Shown here: piece by piece, positions 27,261 through 36,664 of the stretch
Layout: the number at the start of each line of letters is the position of its first letter
How positions within the stretch are numbered: position 1 is the first letter of the stretch
Source of the DNA: JACJXF01 sp964349045
GTDB taxonomy: Bacteria; Bacteroidota; Bacteroidia; Bacteroidales; GCA-2748055
Reading direction: 5' to 3'
Length of the DNA: 64,000 bases
Assembly (NCBI GenBank): GCA_964349045.1
Contig: CAYGFI010000007.1
Span: 11,063 to 75,062 of the forward strand
Notes under the pieces: model-generated
The model's database searches: none
What the model saw: only the letters and a program-made list of their open reading frames with translations
What the model was told of the DNA's origin: nothing
Position numbers and translations under genes: made by a program

Positions 27261-28382
27261 ATGATATTATACAAGACACTACATCCTTCATTATTTATTT
27301 GCCTGATCCTTTTGCTATCTGCATGCAACAGAGAGAAGACCTCACAACTTAATTCCCCCGGGACAGATACTGGCAGAAACTTCCTGCATCAACCGGTATT
27401 TGAAATCTCGCAGGTCAGCTCATCACCGGTTATTACTATCGGGCACCCGGGAACGGTGGAAAATAAATATGGATTTGAAGGAGGACGCGCTGTAAAGATA
27501 AATGATGAATACCACATTTTTACAACGGAAATGTACGGCAATCCCCTATGGACCAAAACCAGGTTAGCTCATTGGAAAAGCAGGGATGGCATAGCCTGGG
27601 AAAGAATATCAGGACTGTTTGAATCAACAGGCGATTTTACCGGTACAGACCCGAGGGCCGCTTTATGGTCACCCATGCCAACGTACGATGCCGGAAAGGG
27701 AAGGTGGATATTGACCTATGTCGCCTATAATTCCAGGCCAAATACCGATTCAGCCTGGTACAGGAATTTTAACGGTAAAATATGGATGGCCATTTCGCAA
27801 AAACCCGGATACGACGGCATCGACGGGCCTTACCTTGATTCCCTGGTTATTCTTCAACCCGGCAGGGAATCTGATTCCTGGGAAGGACTTATGGGAACCG
27901 ATTCGTTTTATCCATTTCCGGTTAACGGTACCTGGATGGCATTTTACGGAAGTTCCCCGGAATCCGTCGGACTGGCCTCCTCTCCGGACCTTTATGGCCC
28001 TTGGACAAGAGCAACGCAGCAAAACCCGGTAAGAAGATATATTGAGAACCCTATTGTGTCCAGGCTTGAAGACGGACGGTATGTTGCCTTGTTTGACGGT
28101 TGTGGCGAAAACAGGAAAATCGGCTACATGGTTTCGGAAGACGGGAACCACTGGTCGAAGGAGATTTTCTTTGATCTGGAGAATTTCGTTAAACCCTGGT
28201 GGGGGCTCACGCGTACCCCGCTGGGACTGATCCAGGAAAGCAATAATACATTTACCGTTTTTTTTACGGCTTATAACAAAGATTTTTACACCATTCCTGA
28301 CGTCTGGAAAACAAACGACGATGGAGTATATGATGGCTATTATGCCAGCGTGGGAATGTTCCGTTTGAAACTGATAAGATAA
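27261..28382 (+). CDS. five-bladed beta-propeller glycosidase-like lipoprotein
   Basis: A 373-residue lipoprotein (start chosen at 27261 to give signal plus lipobox LLSAC). The body has repeated propeller-blade strands with Asp/Trp motifs: FEGGRAVKINDEYHIFTTEM, DPRAALWSPMPTYDAGKGRW, GTDSFYPFPVNGTWMAFYGSS and ENPIVSRLEDGRYVALFDGCG. This fits GH43/GH32/GH117-like five-bladed propellers. The exact family and acid residues cannot be fixed by eye. It would trim side chains or terminal sugars in the periplasm. It is the first enzyme after the susCD pair. A non-catalytic role is possible. Confidence 0.65.
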   Translation: MILYKTLHPSLFICLILLLSACNREKTSQLNSPGTDTGRNFLHQPVFEISQVSSSPVITIGHPGTVENKYGFEGGRAVKINDEYHIFTTEMYGNPLWTKTRLAHWKSRDGIAWERISGLFESTGDFTGTDPRAALWSPMPTYDAGKGRWILTYVAYNSRPNTDSAWYRNFNGKIWMAISQKPGYDGIDGPYLDSLVILQPGRESDSWEGLMGTDSFYPFPVNGTWMAFYGSSPESVGLASSPDLYGPWTRATQQNPVRRYIENPIVSRLEDGRYVALFDGCGENRKIGYMVSEDGNHWSKEIFFDLENFVKPWWGLTRTPLGLIQESNNTFTVFFTAYNKDFYTIPDVWKTNDDGVYDGYYASVGMFRLKLIR

Positions 28383-28554
28383 GTTTCCAGGTTATTACGT
28401 TTTGTTGTCCGCTTTAAGGGAAAAAGAGGTGCATTCCTGGCATTATTTCCTGTTGTACAGCGGGTTCTGTTCCAGAAGGCTGATGAAAATTATCGACTTT
28501 TCAGATGTTCAGGATATGACCCAGGTTTTAAGCCTTAAGACTAAATAAATAACG

Positions 28555-31467
28555 ATGAAGTATCGAAAGCCAAACCATCGGTTGATTTTTCTGATTATCT
28601 CAGTGATTGTTTGCTTCGTACACGCATCAATGGTGGCTGCTGAAAAAAGCAAAATCTTTAACAGTTGGGATGATGTAATTAATGCTTCTTATTCGGCTTT
28701 TTTTTTCGCAGAAGCGTCTGATATCCAATTGCCCGGTAAATATGCCAATAATCATCCGTGGCTGAGCGAGGAATTATTATTTGTACAATCGAATACCCGG
28801 ATGCTGGTGTGCCAGAATCCGAATGGGGAATTCCGTTATGCAGCAATTCCCACCCAGGTTTACCCTGTGCCAACCAACCATGGTATTCCTAATGGCCCGG
28901 GTTATGGGCCTGGAATGTATTATCATTTTGACGCAGCAAAAATCGCAAACCTGTCGTACTCTTTTAAACCCTCGGATAAGGAAGCGGCTGTAAAACTTGT
29001 ATCTCCGGGTGTTCAAAATAAGTCCTGGTACGCCCGTCATTTTTTACCCGTAACAAAAAGCCGGCAGAATGACCTGGAAGCAACCTTTATCAGTTTTGCT
29101 CCATTTACCCCTGAAAAAGGGAATCAGAACATTATACCTGCCCCGCCTGGCGCACTTTTTCTGCTGTATTTAAAAAATACAGGGCAAACTCAGGTGAGGG
29201 GAGAAATACGGCTGGAGTGCCCGGATAAGCTTCATTCGAGAAAGCCTGAAACTTCAATTAACCGCAATACGCTTATCCTTTCATTGCCTGAAGCAAGCGC
29301 AGGTATTCATATGGTTGGAGGATCATGGGAAGAAGTAGATGACAGGTACTATGCTGCAAAAGAGATCATTCTTGAACCGGGGCAATCTATACTTATCCAA
29401 TCCTATGTTGTCCTTGGTGAAAATTATAAAGACATTATGCCTGTCATTTACCAGTTCTATAAGCACGATGCACTGGACTGGTTAAACTTTACGGCTAACT
29501 TCTGGGAGGAGCGGTTAGGATCTCTTAAGGTAAGTTCAAATAAGTTCCCGAAAGAAGCGGAAATAAGCAGGGACATCTATTACAGATGCATAATTGACAA
29601 TTTCTGCTGTTTGCAGACTGATTCCAAAGGAAACCTCGTAGCACATTACCAGGGTGTGCCAAAAGAGGGAACAATCTGGGGCATTGATTATGAGCCTACC
29701 ATAATAAGCGCCATGCATGTTGCTCCTGAACTGGGCAGACCGGGAATCCGGTTTGCCACAGAGCGAAATTATGCTCCCGTGTCAGAGTACGGAACCGAAC
29801 ACTCAGTTCCAATTCTGATTTCCCCCCTTATAATAGCCAGGAAGTACCTTGAATTAACAGGCGATGTTGCTTACTTTAAAGATAATCCCGATATCATGGA
29901 ATTACTTGAGCATACGATCCGGGATCTGTTGGCTCTTAAATCGCCTCATTTCACCCTGTTTCCGAGTCGTTTTTCCAGCGACGGGACTGTCGGCCGCCGG
30001 TACGATCATGGCACGAATGTTAAGGCATTTTATGCTTTGGATAGCTGGGGGTATATACTGGATGCAATTGGCAAAAAAAAGGACGCGCTGTATTACAGGA
30101 AGTTAGCAAAAGAGGTTAGCCGGGATATCGATCAGACCATGGTTGTGAATGGGCCGTTTGGAAGGCAGATTTCGGGCGGCGCCAATCTTGGCGAACCTCC
30201 TGGAGATTTTTATCTGCCTGACTCAGTAATATACTATGATGGAGAGGATACTGGCAGTCACCTGGCTATGATATACGGGGTGTACGGATGGGATTACCAG
30301 CCCTGGATAAATTATCACCGGTGGGCAAGGTCCATGTTTTGTCCTTCTTATGAACCGGAGTTCGGAACGTTACGCTGGTTCCCCAGTTGGAGCATGCCTG
30401 TACTTGACGGAACAGGCTGGGTATCTGTTCTCGGGGGTAGTATAACTACTTCTGAAATGGCCCGGTCTCTTACTCAACTCTATCGGATATGCGATCCGAC
30501 AGGTTCTTTCTACTGGTGGCCGATTGCTTATAACTTCAAGCAGGGTTTAAGCCGCTGCAGCCAGGGCCAGGGTACCTGGGCATGGCAATACCTTGAGCAA
30601 TGGCTGGGAGTCAAAACCGATGCCTTAAACCACACGCTTACCATTGCTCCGCGAGGATTACCTGATAAGGTTCTTTGGGAGAATTTTTCCTGTGGAAATC
30701 AACATTTTGACATTTTCCTTGAAGAAGGATCAACCGGCACAAACTTTAAGGTCACTAATCAAAACCCGGTCGCATGGACTGTCAGGCTCGGGTGTCGACC
30801 TTCCGGGGCAGGAATTCAAGGTCCAATTGTATGGCAAACCATAAAGCTTCAACCCGGGCAGACCAGATCGTTGATCGTACAAAACAGCTCTGCGGATCCT
30901 CCTGAAACTGATATAGTGACCCTCGCAGAAATTGAACAGTTTGCTGATGAAAATGGAATTATGTTTATGCGCTATGGTCCTGTTGACCAATTTCCAAAAT
31001 GGTATCATCTCTATGAGGAGGAATTCCTTGATGTTCGGTTTTATTTGCTGAATGGCACAAACACCGGTTGGGAACACGTCAGCATTACCTTGAAATACCC
31101 TGAAGGCTGGAAGGCAAAACATAGAAAACCCGGGTACTGGGAAGAGCCCGATGGTCTGCTTGAGACTGAAGCTGTCTTTGACATGGGTAGTATTGCTGCT
31201 ATGGAGAGCGCAGTAGCTCCTTTTATCGTCAGAGGCCCGCATGATTATGACCTTGATTACCTTACAGCAGGAAAATCCAGGCATTTTCCTGCTGAATGCG
31301 GGCCGGGAATATCATTACCGGCTAACGACATTGAGTTGGAACTCAAAACCTCGATGGAAGCAATTCTAAGAATTAATTTACCGGATGGAAGTAAAATGGA
31401 GAAAACCTTAATAGTGCCTGTCACCCTTATTCCTGTTACAAATTATAAAGTGCCAAAAAACAAATAG
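28555..31467 (+). CDS. six-hairpin (alpha/alpha)6 glycosidase-like protein
   Basis: A 970-residue exported protein with an N-terminal signal anchor (LIFLIISVIVCFVHASMVAAE). An N-terminal beta-sandwich (about residues 30-310) precedes an alpha-helical region (about 330-720) with GTIWGIDYEPTI, YALDSWGYILDAIGKKKDALYYRK, GEDTGSHLAMIYG and TLRWFPSWSMPVLDGTGWVSV. This pattern resembles six-hairpin glycosidases such as GH78, GH94 or GH127 relatives. The last 250 residues are beta-rich. I cannot assign a GH family or catalytic pair. It is 2 bases ahead of the VOC-fold gene and in the same operon as the other enzymes. Confidence 0.6.
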   Translation: MKYRKPNHRLIFLIISVIVCFVHASMVAAEKSKIFNSWDDVINASYSAFFFAEASDIQLPGKYANNHPWLSEELLFVQSNTRMLVCQNPNGEFRYAAIPTQVYPVPTNHGIPNGPGYGPGMYYHFDAAKIANLSYSFKPSDKEAAVKLVSPGVQNKSWYARHFLPVTKSRQNDLEATFISFAPFTPEKGNQNIIPAPPGALFLLYLKNTGQTQVRGEIRLECPDKLHSRKPETSINRNTLILSLPEASAGIHMVGGSWEEVDDRYYAAKEIILEPGQSILIQSYVVLGENYKDIMPVIYQFYKHDALDWLNFTANFWEERLGSLKVSSNKFPKEAEISRDIYYRCIIDNFCCLQTDSKGNLVAHYQGVPKEGTIWGIDYEPTIISAMHVAPELGRPGIRFATERNYAPVSEYGTEHSVPILISPLIIARKYLELTGDVAYFKDNPDIMELLEHTIRDLLALKSPHFTLFPSRFSSDGTVGRRYDHGTNVKAFYALDSWGYILDAIGKKKDALYYRKLAKEVSRDIDQTMVVNGPFGRQISGGANLGEPPGDFYLPDSVIYYDGEDTGSHLAMIYGVYGWDYQPWINYHRWARSMFCPSYEPEFGTLRWFPSWSMPVLDGTGWVSVLGGSITTSEMARSLTQLYRICDPTGSFYWWPIAYNFKQGLSRCSQGQGTWAWQYLEQWLGVKTDALNHTLTIAPRGLPDKVLWENFSCGNQHFDIFLEEGSTGTNFKVTNQNPVAWTVRLGCRPSGAGIQGPIVWQTIKLQPGQTRSLIVQNSSADPPETDIVTLAEIEQFADENGIMFMRYGPVDQFPKWYHLYEEEFLDVRFYLLNGTNTGWEHVSITLKYPEGWKAKHRKPGYWEEPDGLLETEAVFDMGSIAAMESAVAPFIVRGPHDYDLDYLTAGKSRHFPAECGPGISLPANDIELELKTSMEAILRINLPDGSKMEKTLIVPVTLIPVTNYKVPKNK

Positions 31468-31469
31468 CA

Positions 31470-32468
31470 ATGAAATACTTTATCGCACCCCTGCTTTTCA
31501 TTTTTCTCTGTTCCTGCGGAACAAAAACATCAGAACTCCCTGAATACTATAAACATGTTGACCAGACGCTATGCGTTGTCGATAACCTCGGGAATGTAAT
31601 TAACGGCTGGAAGACACTTGGATTTGATCAGGTCATCTTGTTTGACGAGGTGGATGTGAAACTTTTGAAATCAAATCAGAGCCTGAAAGTTAAAATGGCG
31701 CTGACAAATCTCGGAGGAGCAAATGTCGTCTGGATCCAACCCCTGGAAGGGGAATCGGTCTTCTCACAATTTCACCTTTCATATGGTGACGGAGCTATGT
31801 CCCTTGTGCACCGGGTCGAGAGTCCCGGTAACCTGCGAAAAGAACTTAAACGGCTGAGAAGCCTTGATTTAAATGTCCTTGAGGAAGTTGAAATACTTAC
31901 CGGCAAGGGTTCTCTCCATTATTTCATTATGGACAGCCGGAAACAAGGGAAATACAACCTGGGTTTTGTTACAGGAGTTGAGGATCAGAAAATATGGCAG
32001 GAGCTTAGTCCGGCAAATTCGCACAATCTGAAAATTAACCAGTATGCTTTTGCAATCCGGCAGGCAGAGCCCGTATCTGAGTACTGGCAGAAAATCGGCC
32101 TGCCTGAATTCCAGATCAATCATCCTGTTCTCGGCAACAAACATTATTACGGAAAAACGGTCGATCATGACCTTATTCAGGGCTGGCAAAGGCATGGCTC
32201 AGTGGCATATGAATGGTGCATCCCGGTATCAACACCAATCGTTTATGATGATCATATCGGCAGGCACGGAGAGGGGATTCATCACCTGGCCTTCAGTACA
32301 GAGGATATGGATAAGGTTCTTGATGATTACGGGTCAAAGTCATTCCTTGTTTCCATGGGGGGAACATGGGGAGAGGAAGGCAAGCCGGGATCAGGCAGGT
32401 ATGAGTATATTGATATGGAGCAAGCTGGAGGACTGACAATAGAGTTATTATGGAACTTTAAAGAATAA
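31470..32468 (+). CDS. VOC-superfamily (glyoxalase-fold) lipoprotein
   Basis: A 332-residue lipoprotein with signal and lipobox LCSCG. It contains two VOC-like modules of about 150 residues. The first (YKHVDQTLCVVDNLGNVINGW ... IQPLEGESVFSQF) lacks the usual first metal His. The second has HGEGIHHLAFSTEDMD and ends GGLTIELLW, keeping His and Glu positions typical of metal-binding VOC epimerases and isomerases. It starts 2 bases after the previous gene. VOC enzymes are normally cytosolic, so an exported version inside a glycan locus is unusual. It may act on an oxidised or keto sugar; this is speculation. Confidence 0.7.
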   Translation: MKYFIAPLLFIFLCSCGTKTSELPEYYKHVDQTLCVVDNLGNVINGWKTLGFDQVILFDEVDVKLLKSNQSLKVKMALTNLGGANVVWIQPLEGESVFSQFHLSYGDGAMSLVHRVESPGNLRKELKRLRSLDLNVLEEVEILTGKGSLHYFIMDSRKQGKYNLGFVTGVEDQKIWQELSPANSHNLKINQYAFAIRQAEPVSEYWQKIGLPEFQINHPVLGNKHYYGKTVDHDLIQGWQRHGSVAYEWCIPVSTPIVYDDHIGRHGEGIHHLAFSTEDMDKVLDDYGSKSFLVSMGGTWGEEGKPGSGRYEYIDMEQAGGLTIELLWNFKE

Positions 32469-32525
32469 GTGCGAGGTCTTGAAATGCCGGGTAATTAAAG
32501 AATTATTAATATAACACTTTAGGTC

Positions 32526-33977
32526 ATGAAAACAAAATACCCCTTAGCTTTTTTCGCTTCGCTCCTTGTTTTGGTAATGATTCAGGAGAGTTGCCGGCAA
32601 AAAAAGGACGCTGCAGTTGCCATCCAAATATTTCCCGACTCTGTTTTAAATGACGTAAGCCACCATCCGGTTGGAATCAACGTGGATTATTTCATGGATG
32701 ATGACAACTACCTCAAACCGGCGATCCGCACAGCCGACGCCCTGAAGGCAATGGGAGTGAGGTACCTGAGGTATCCCGGTGGCAATAAATCTGACCTGTA
32801 CCTTTTTTCTGTTCCGCCCTATGAAAAATCACAACCCACCCTGGCCAGAACAGGCGAAGGGGCCGTTGGGTATGACAGGGTAATTAAGGACAACCAGGAA
32901 TACAGGTTTGATGTTCTTGATTTCGATGAGTTTATTAAAATGTGTCGCGAAACAAATTGCGAGCCGATAGTAGTCGTGGCAGCCGATGAATACCTGGCAA
33001 ACTATCCTCCCGGAGCCAGGGTAACCAACCGGGAAGGGCTCATTCGGAATGCCGTTGAATGGGTACGCTATGCCAACATTTTGAAAGGCTACGGGATTAG
33101 ATATTGGATGATTGGAAATGAATGCTGGCACAAAAACAACGAAAATTCAACGGCGGAAATTTATGCAAGGGATGTCGTTGATTTCTCCAAAGCTATGAAA
33201 AATGTTGACTCATCCATTTCAATTATTCCTAATGGAAACTCGCTTGAGTTTTGCGAGGCAGTGCTGAAAATTGCAGGTGAATACATTGATTATTTCTGTA
33301 TAAGTAATTATCCTGTATATAACTATAGTGCAGGTTATGCAACCTATCGTGACACGCTTCAGGACCTGATGGGACCGGTGAAACGCGCATTAAAAGCTAT
33401 GGATAATACCGGTTTTAAGGATATGAAGATTATTGTTGCCGAGTACGGACCTTTTGACTGGGGCTATCTCTGGCCAATGATCAATGATATGGGCCATAAC
33501 CTTTATAACTTCGAAATGACCGGTGAACAACTTCTTGAACCGGGAATTGACTTTTCCTGTTACTGGAATACCCGTTGGATTAATAACGACTCACTTGAGA
33601 ACAGCGTTTATGACGCACTTGATAAACACGGGAATTTTAATGCCATAGGATACGGACTCATGATCTGGGGGAATTACCTTGGTGAAAAAATGGTCAGCAC
33701 AACAGCAACTGTTCAAATAAGGTCATTTGCAAGTTTTAGCCCTGTTGAAGGCATCCTTTATGTTTACCTTGTCAATAAAGCTGAAGAAACTGTTCCGGTA
33801 AACCTGAAGGTCGAAGGACACAGGGTGAAATCTATTGAGTCTTTCGGTCAGCTTACAGGTACCGGCCCCGATGACGTTAACCCGGTTTGGGAAGATAATC
33901 TGAAATTGTCGCGGAAAGATCTGAATCAGCTTGAACTTCCGGGTGTGTCAATATCAGTTATTAAGGTTAAATTGTAA
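32526..33977 (+). CDS. GH51-like clan-A glycoside hydrolase
   Basis: A 483-residue exported protein with a hydrophobic signal (FFASLLVLVMIQESC; a lipobox-like Cys). The TIM barrel has ALKAMGVRYLRYPGGNKSD at the front, as in alpha-L-arabinofuranosidases. The acid/base is E199 (YWMIGNECW) and the nucleophile is E306 (KIIVAEYGPFDW). The spacing of 107 residues suits clan GH-A. A C-terminal beta-sandwich follows. GH51 is the closest family by motif layout; GH39, GH79 or an unclassified clan-A family remain possible. It would remove arabinosyl or similar side groups in the periplasm. Confidence 0.68.
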   Translation: MKTKYPLAFFASLLVLVMIQESCRQKKDAAVAIQIFPDSVLNDVSHHPVGINVDYFMDDDNYLKPAIRTADALKAMGVRYLRYPGGNKSDLYLFSVPPYEKSQPTLARTGEGAVGYDRVIKDNQEYRFDVLDFDEFIKMCRETNCEPIVVVAADEYLANYPPGARVTNREGLIRNAVEWVRYANILKGYGIRYWMIGNECWHKNNENSTAEIYARDVVDFSKAMKNVDSSISIIPNGNSLEFCEAVLKIAGEYIDYFCISNYPVYNYSAGYATYRDTLQDLMGPVKRALKAMDNTGFKDMKIIVAEYGPFDWGYLWPMINDMGHNLYNFEMTGEQLLEPGIDFSCYWNTRWINNDSLENSVYDALDKHGNFNAIGYGLMIWGNYLGEKMVSTTATVQIRSFASFSPVEGILYVYLVNKAEETVPVNLKVEGHRVKSIESFGQLTGTGPDDVNPVWEDNLKLSRKDLNQLELPGVSISVIKVKL

Positions 33978-33995
33978 ATCACAAACCTGCAAGTC

Positions 33996-35597
33996 ATGAC
34001 GATAAAAATGCACTTTTTTTTATTCCTGGCCATAATACTTACCGCTAATGGCTGCAGGGATGAAGGATCCCCATCTGAAAAACAGGGAGGGAATAAGTAT
34101 TTTGTGAGTGAATCCGGTAACGATGACAGCAAAGGAACATTCAGGAGTCCCTGGAAAACCATTGAAAAGGTTAACCTGTTAAATCTTAGACCTGGCGATG
34201 CAGTGTATTTTAAAGGAGGCAGTACTTTTAACGGAACCCTGAGGCTTGACTCATCGGATTCAGGAAGTTTGAAAGAAAATGTTCTGATCGGTTCATTCGG
34301 TGAGGGTAAGGCCATAATAAACGGCGGAACAGGAGAGGGACTGGTGGCCGATCGCTGCAACCATCTTGTAATAAAAGACCTTATTTTCAATGGAGATGGA
34401 AGGGAAAGCGGAAACCTTACCGATGGGGTCTTTATTGCTTCTTCTTCGAACCTCGTGGTCGACAATTGCGAGATGTCAGGCTTTCAGCATTCCGGCCTCC
34501 ATGTGCGTAAAGCTATTGACGTGAAGATAACACATGTTTATGCGCATAATAACGGTTTCGCTGGTATTCATATTACCGGGGCAACCATGAATGACCCGGT
34601 GAACTATGATAACAAAAACCTTTACATAGGATACTGTATCGCGGAGAATAACCCCGGAGATCCAACCGTGTTGAAGGGTCACAGCGGGAACGGAATTCTT
34701 GCTTCTTCTGTCAATGGCGGGATAATTGAGTTTTGCGAAGCGTTTAACAACGGATGGGACATGCCTTGGACGGGTAATGGCCCTGTTGGCATCTGGATAT
34801 GGGATTGCACCGATTTTATTATTCAGTATTGCATTGCCCACGATAATAAAACCAATCCGGTTGCTGCTGATGGGGGTGGTTTCGATTTTGACGGCGGGGT
34901 TTCCAACTCTGTTTTACAATACTGCATCTCTTTTAACAATCAGGGACCTGGCATTGGTCTCTTCGAGTTCGGAGCCGCAAAACCCTGGGAAAACAACGTT
35001 GTACGCTACAACATAAGCCAGAACGATGGCATCATCAACGGAGGGTCGCTTGCAATCTGGAAAGACGAGAAAGCAGGCAAAATGAAGAATTGTGAGATAT
35101 ACAACAATACGTTCTACAACGATACTGTGAACGGAAGGGCATTATGGGTGTACAACAACTGGGAAGGTTTCAATTTCCGGAACAATATATTCATTTACAA
35201 AGGCCCATTCCTGGACCCTGGTCAGAAACTTGTGAATGAGCTGTTCCAGGGCAATTGCTACAGGAATCTCAGCGGAAATCCTTCTATTGCAGGGTATAAG
35301 AGCCTTAGGGATTGGGCCATGGCAACCGGAAATGAGATGCTTTCAGACAGCCTTATCGGTTTTTTTACGGATCCATGGCTTATAGCGCCTGGTTCACTCT
35401 TCTTAACCGACCCGGATATGATGACCCCGGAAAACCTTTCTCCTTATGCTCTCAAACCGGGTTCTCCATTAATTGACCGGGGACTTGATCTGAAAAAACT
35501 TTTTATGATAGATCCGGGAATACATGATCTTGTCGGAAATTCTCTGCCCTATGGCAAAGGATTTGAGGTAGGAGCCCTGGAATATTCGTCCGAATAA
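33996..35597 (+). CDS. right-handed parallel beta-helix lipoprotein
   Basis: A 533-residue lipoprotein with lipobox TANGC (start 33996 or 34008). It begins with the stretch KYFVSESGNDDSKGTFRSPWKTI that commonly opens pectate-lyase-like beta-helix proteins. Repeating turns follow: NHLVIKDLIFNGDG, NLVVDNCEMSGFQHSGLHVRKA, AHNNGFAGIHITG, GIIEFCEAFNNGWD and SVLQYCISFNNQGPGIGLFEFG. Such folds include polysaccharide lyases, GH28 and alginate epimerases. No clear catalytic triad was identified. It lies in the middle of the enzyme operon and probably binds or cleaves the same glycan. Confidence 0.75.
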   Translation: MTIKMHFFLFLAIILTANGCRDEGSPSEKQGGNKYFVSESGNDDSKGTFRSPWKTIEKVNLLNLRPGDAVYFKGGSTFNGTLRLDSSDSGSLKENVLIGSFGEGKAIINGGTGEGLVADRCNHLVIKDLIFNGDGRESGNLTDGVFIASSSNLVVDNCEMSGFQHSGLHVRKAIDVKITHVYAHNNGFAGIHITGATMNDPVNYDNKNLYIGYCIAENNPGDPTVLKGHSGNGILASSVNGGIIEFCEAFNNGWDMPWTGNGPVGIWIWDCTDFIIQYCIAHDNKTNPVAADGGGFDFDGGVSNSVLQYCISFNNQGPGIGLFEFGAAKPWENNVVRYNISQNDGIINGGSLAIWKDEKAGKMKNCEIYNNTFYNDTVNGRALWVYNNWEGFNFRNNIFIYKGPFLDPGQKLVNELFQGNCYRNLSGNPSIAGYKSLRDWAMATGNEMLSDSLIGFFTDPWLIAPGSLFLTDPDMMTPENLSPYALKPGSPLIDRGLDLKKLFMIDPGIHDLVGNSLPYGKGFEVGALEYSSE

Positions 35598-35629
35598 ACA
35601 TACCATAATTCTAAAAGGATACGGAGAAG

Positions 35630-36568
35630 ATGAACAGAAGAACGTTTACAAAAAAGTCGATGGCTGCTGCAGCCCTCATTGCCATGAAACCCATGGAGCC
35701 TTTCCTGGGGGAACAGGCGGATAAGCCCCATGTTCGCCTGGGTGGACCGCTGTTTGGACGCTATAATAATCCCGATGATTGGATAAAGGTTATTGCTGAA
35801 AGCGGGTACAAGGCAGTTTATTGTCCTTTGCAACCCTTTGCCACGGGCGATGAGATAAAGGCATACAAGGATGCTGCCAACCGTGTCGATGTCATTATTG
35901 CTGAAGTAGGCGCCTGGAGCAACCCCATCAGCCCCGATGAATCTGAGCGAAAGGAGGCATTGGAGAAATGCATCCAGAACCTTCACCTTGCCGATGAGAT
36001 TGAAGCCAACTGCTGCGTCAACATCAGTGGATCAAGAAATAAAAACCACTGGGCCGGGCCTCATCACGATAACCTGAGCGATCAAACGTTCGATATGGTT
36101 GTGGAAGTCACAAGGAAGATTATTGACGAGGTAAAACCAACCAGGACCTGGTTCACCCTCGAGGCAATGCCATGGTCTTTTCCCCATTCAGCAGATGCTT
36201 ACCTGCGTTTGATAAAGGCAGTTGACAGGAAGCGGTTTGGCGTTCACCTCGACCCGGTCAACATGGTTGTAAGCCCCGAGATCTACTTTAACAACGGGGC
36301 AATGATAATGGATTGTTTTAAGAAACTGGGACCTTATATGAAAAGCTGTCATGCAAAGGATATCCTGCTGAGGGAGGATATTTATACTCCCCATCTTACA
36401 GAAGTCATGCCGGGACAAGGCTTTCTTAATTATCCGGTTTTCCTCAGGGAACTGGCAAAATTAAACAATGTCCCCCTGATGCTGGAGCATTTGCAAACCG
36501 AAGCAGAATACAACCAGGCGGCGGATTACATCAGGTCGGTGGGGAAAGATGGAGGTATCAAAATATAG
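35630..36568 (+). CDS. exported sugar isomerase/epimerase-like TIM barrel
   Basis: A 312-residue protein of the AP-endonuclease-2/xylose-isomerase-like fold. It begins MNRRTFTKKSMAAAALIAM, a Tat-like signal with paired Arg. Barrel motifs are YKAVYCPLQP, CCVNISGSRN, FTLEAMPWSFP (metal Glu), FGVHLDPVNM (metal Asp and His), SCHAKDI and a late LMLEHLQTEAEY (metal Glu). These suit a divalent-metal sugar isomerase or epimerase. Export through Tat points to a folded metalloprotein in the periplasm. Together with the VOC lipoprotein it suggests a periplasmic sugar-modifying step. The exact reaction is unknown. Confidence 0.8.
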   Translation: MNRRTFTKKSMAAAALIAMKPMEPFLGEQADKPHVRLGGPLFGRYNNPDDWIKVIAESGYKAVYCPLQPFATGDEIKAYKDAANRVDVIIAEVGAWSNPISPDESERKEALEKCIQNLHLADEIEANCCVNISGSRNKNHWAGPHHDNLSDQTFDMVVEVTRKIIDEVKPTRTWFTLEAMPWSFPHSADAYLRLIKAVDRKRFGVHLDPVNMVVSPEIYFNNGAMIMDCFKKLGPYMKSCHAKDILLREDIYTPHLTEVMPGQGFLNYPVFLRELAKLNNVPLMLEHLQTEAEYNQAADYIRSVGKDGGIKI

Positions 36569-36652
36569 CTACTTATACAATGCCAGGGAAAAGACTGGTA
36601 AAAAAAGTAGCAGGTTTGAAAATGAAAAGGCAATTAGTAAACTATAAATAAT

Positions 36653-36658
36653 GGAGGT
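36653..36658 (+). promoter_or_regulatory. strong Shine-Dalgarno of the GH2 gene
   Basis: GGAGGT lies 6 bases before the ATG at 36665. Bacteroidota genes often lack a strong Shine-Dalgarno, so this one stands out and fixes the start. Confidence 0.7.
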
Positions 36659-36664
36659 AACCAA

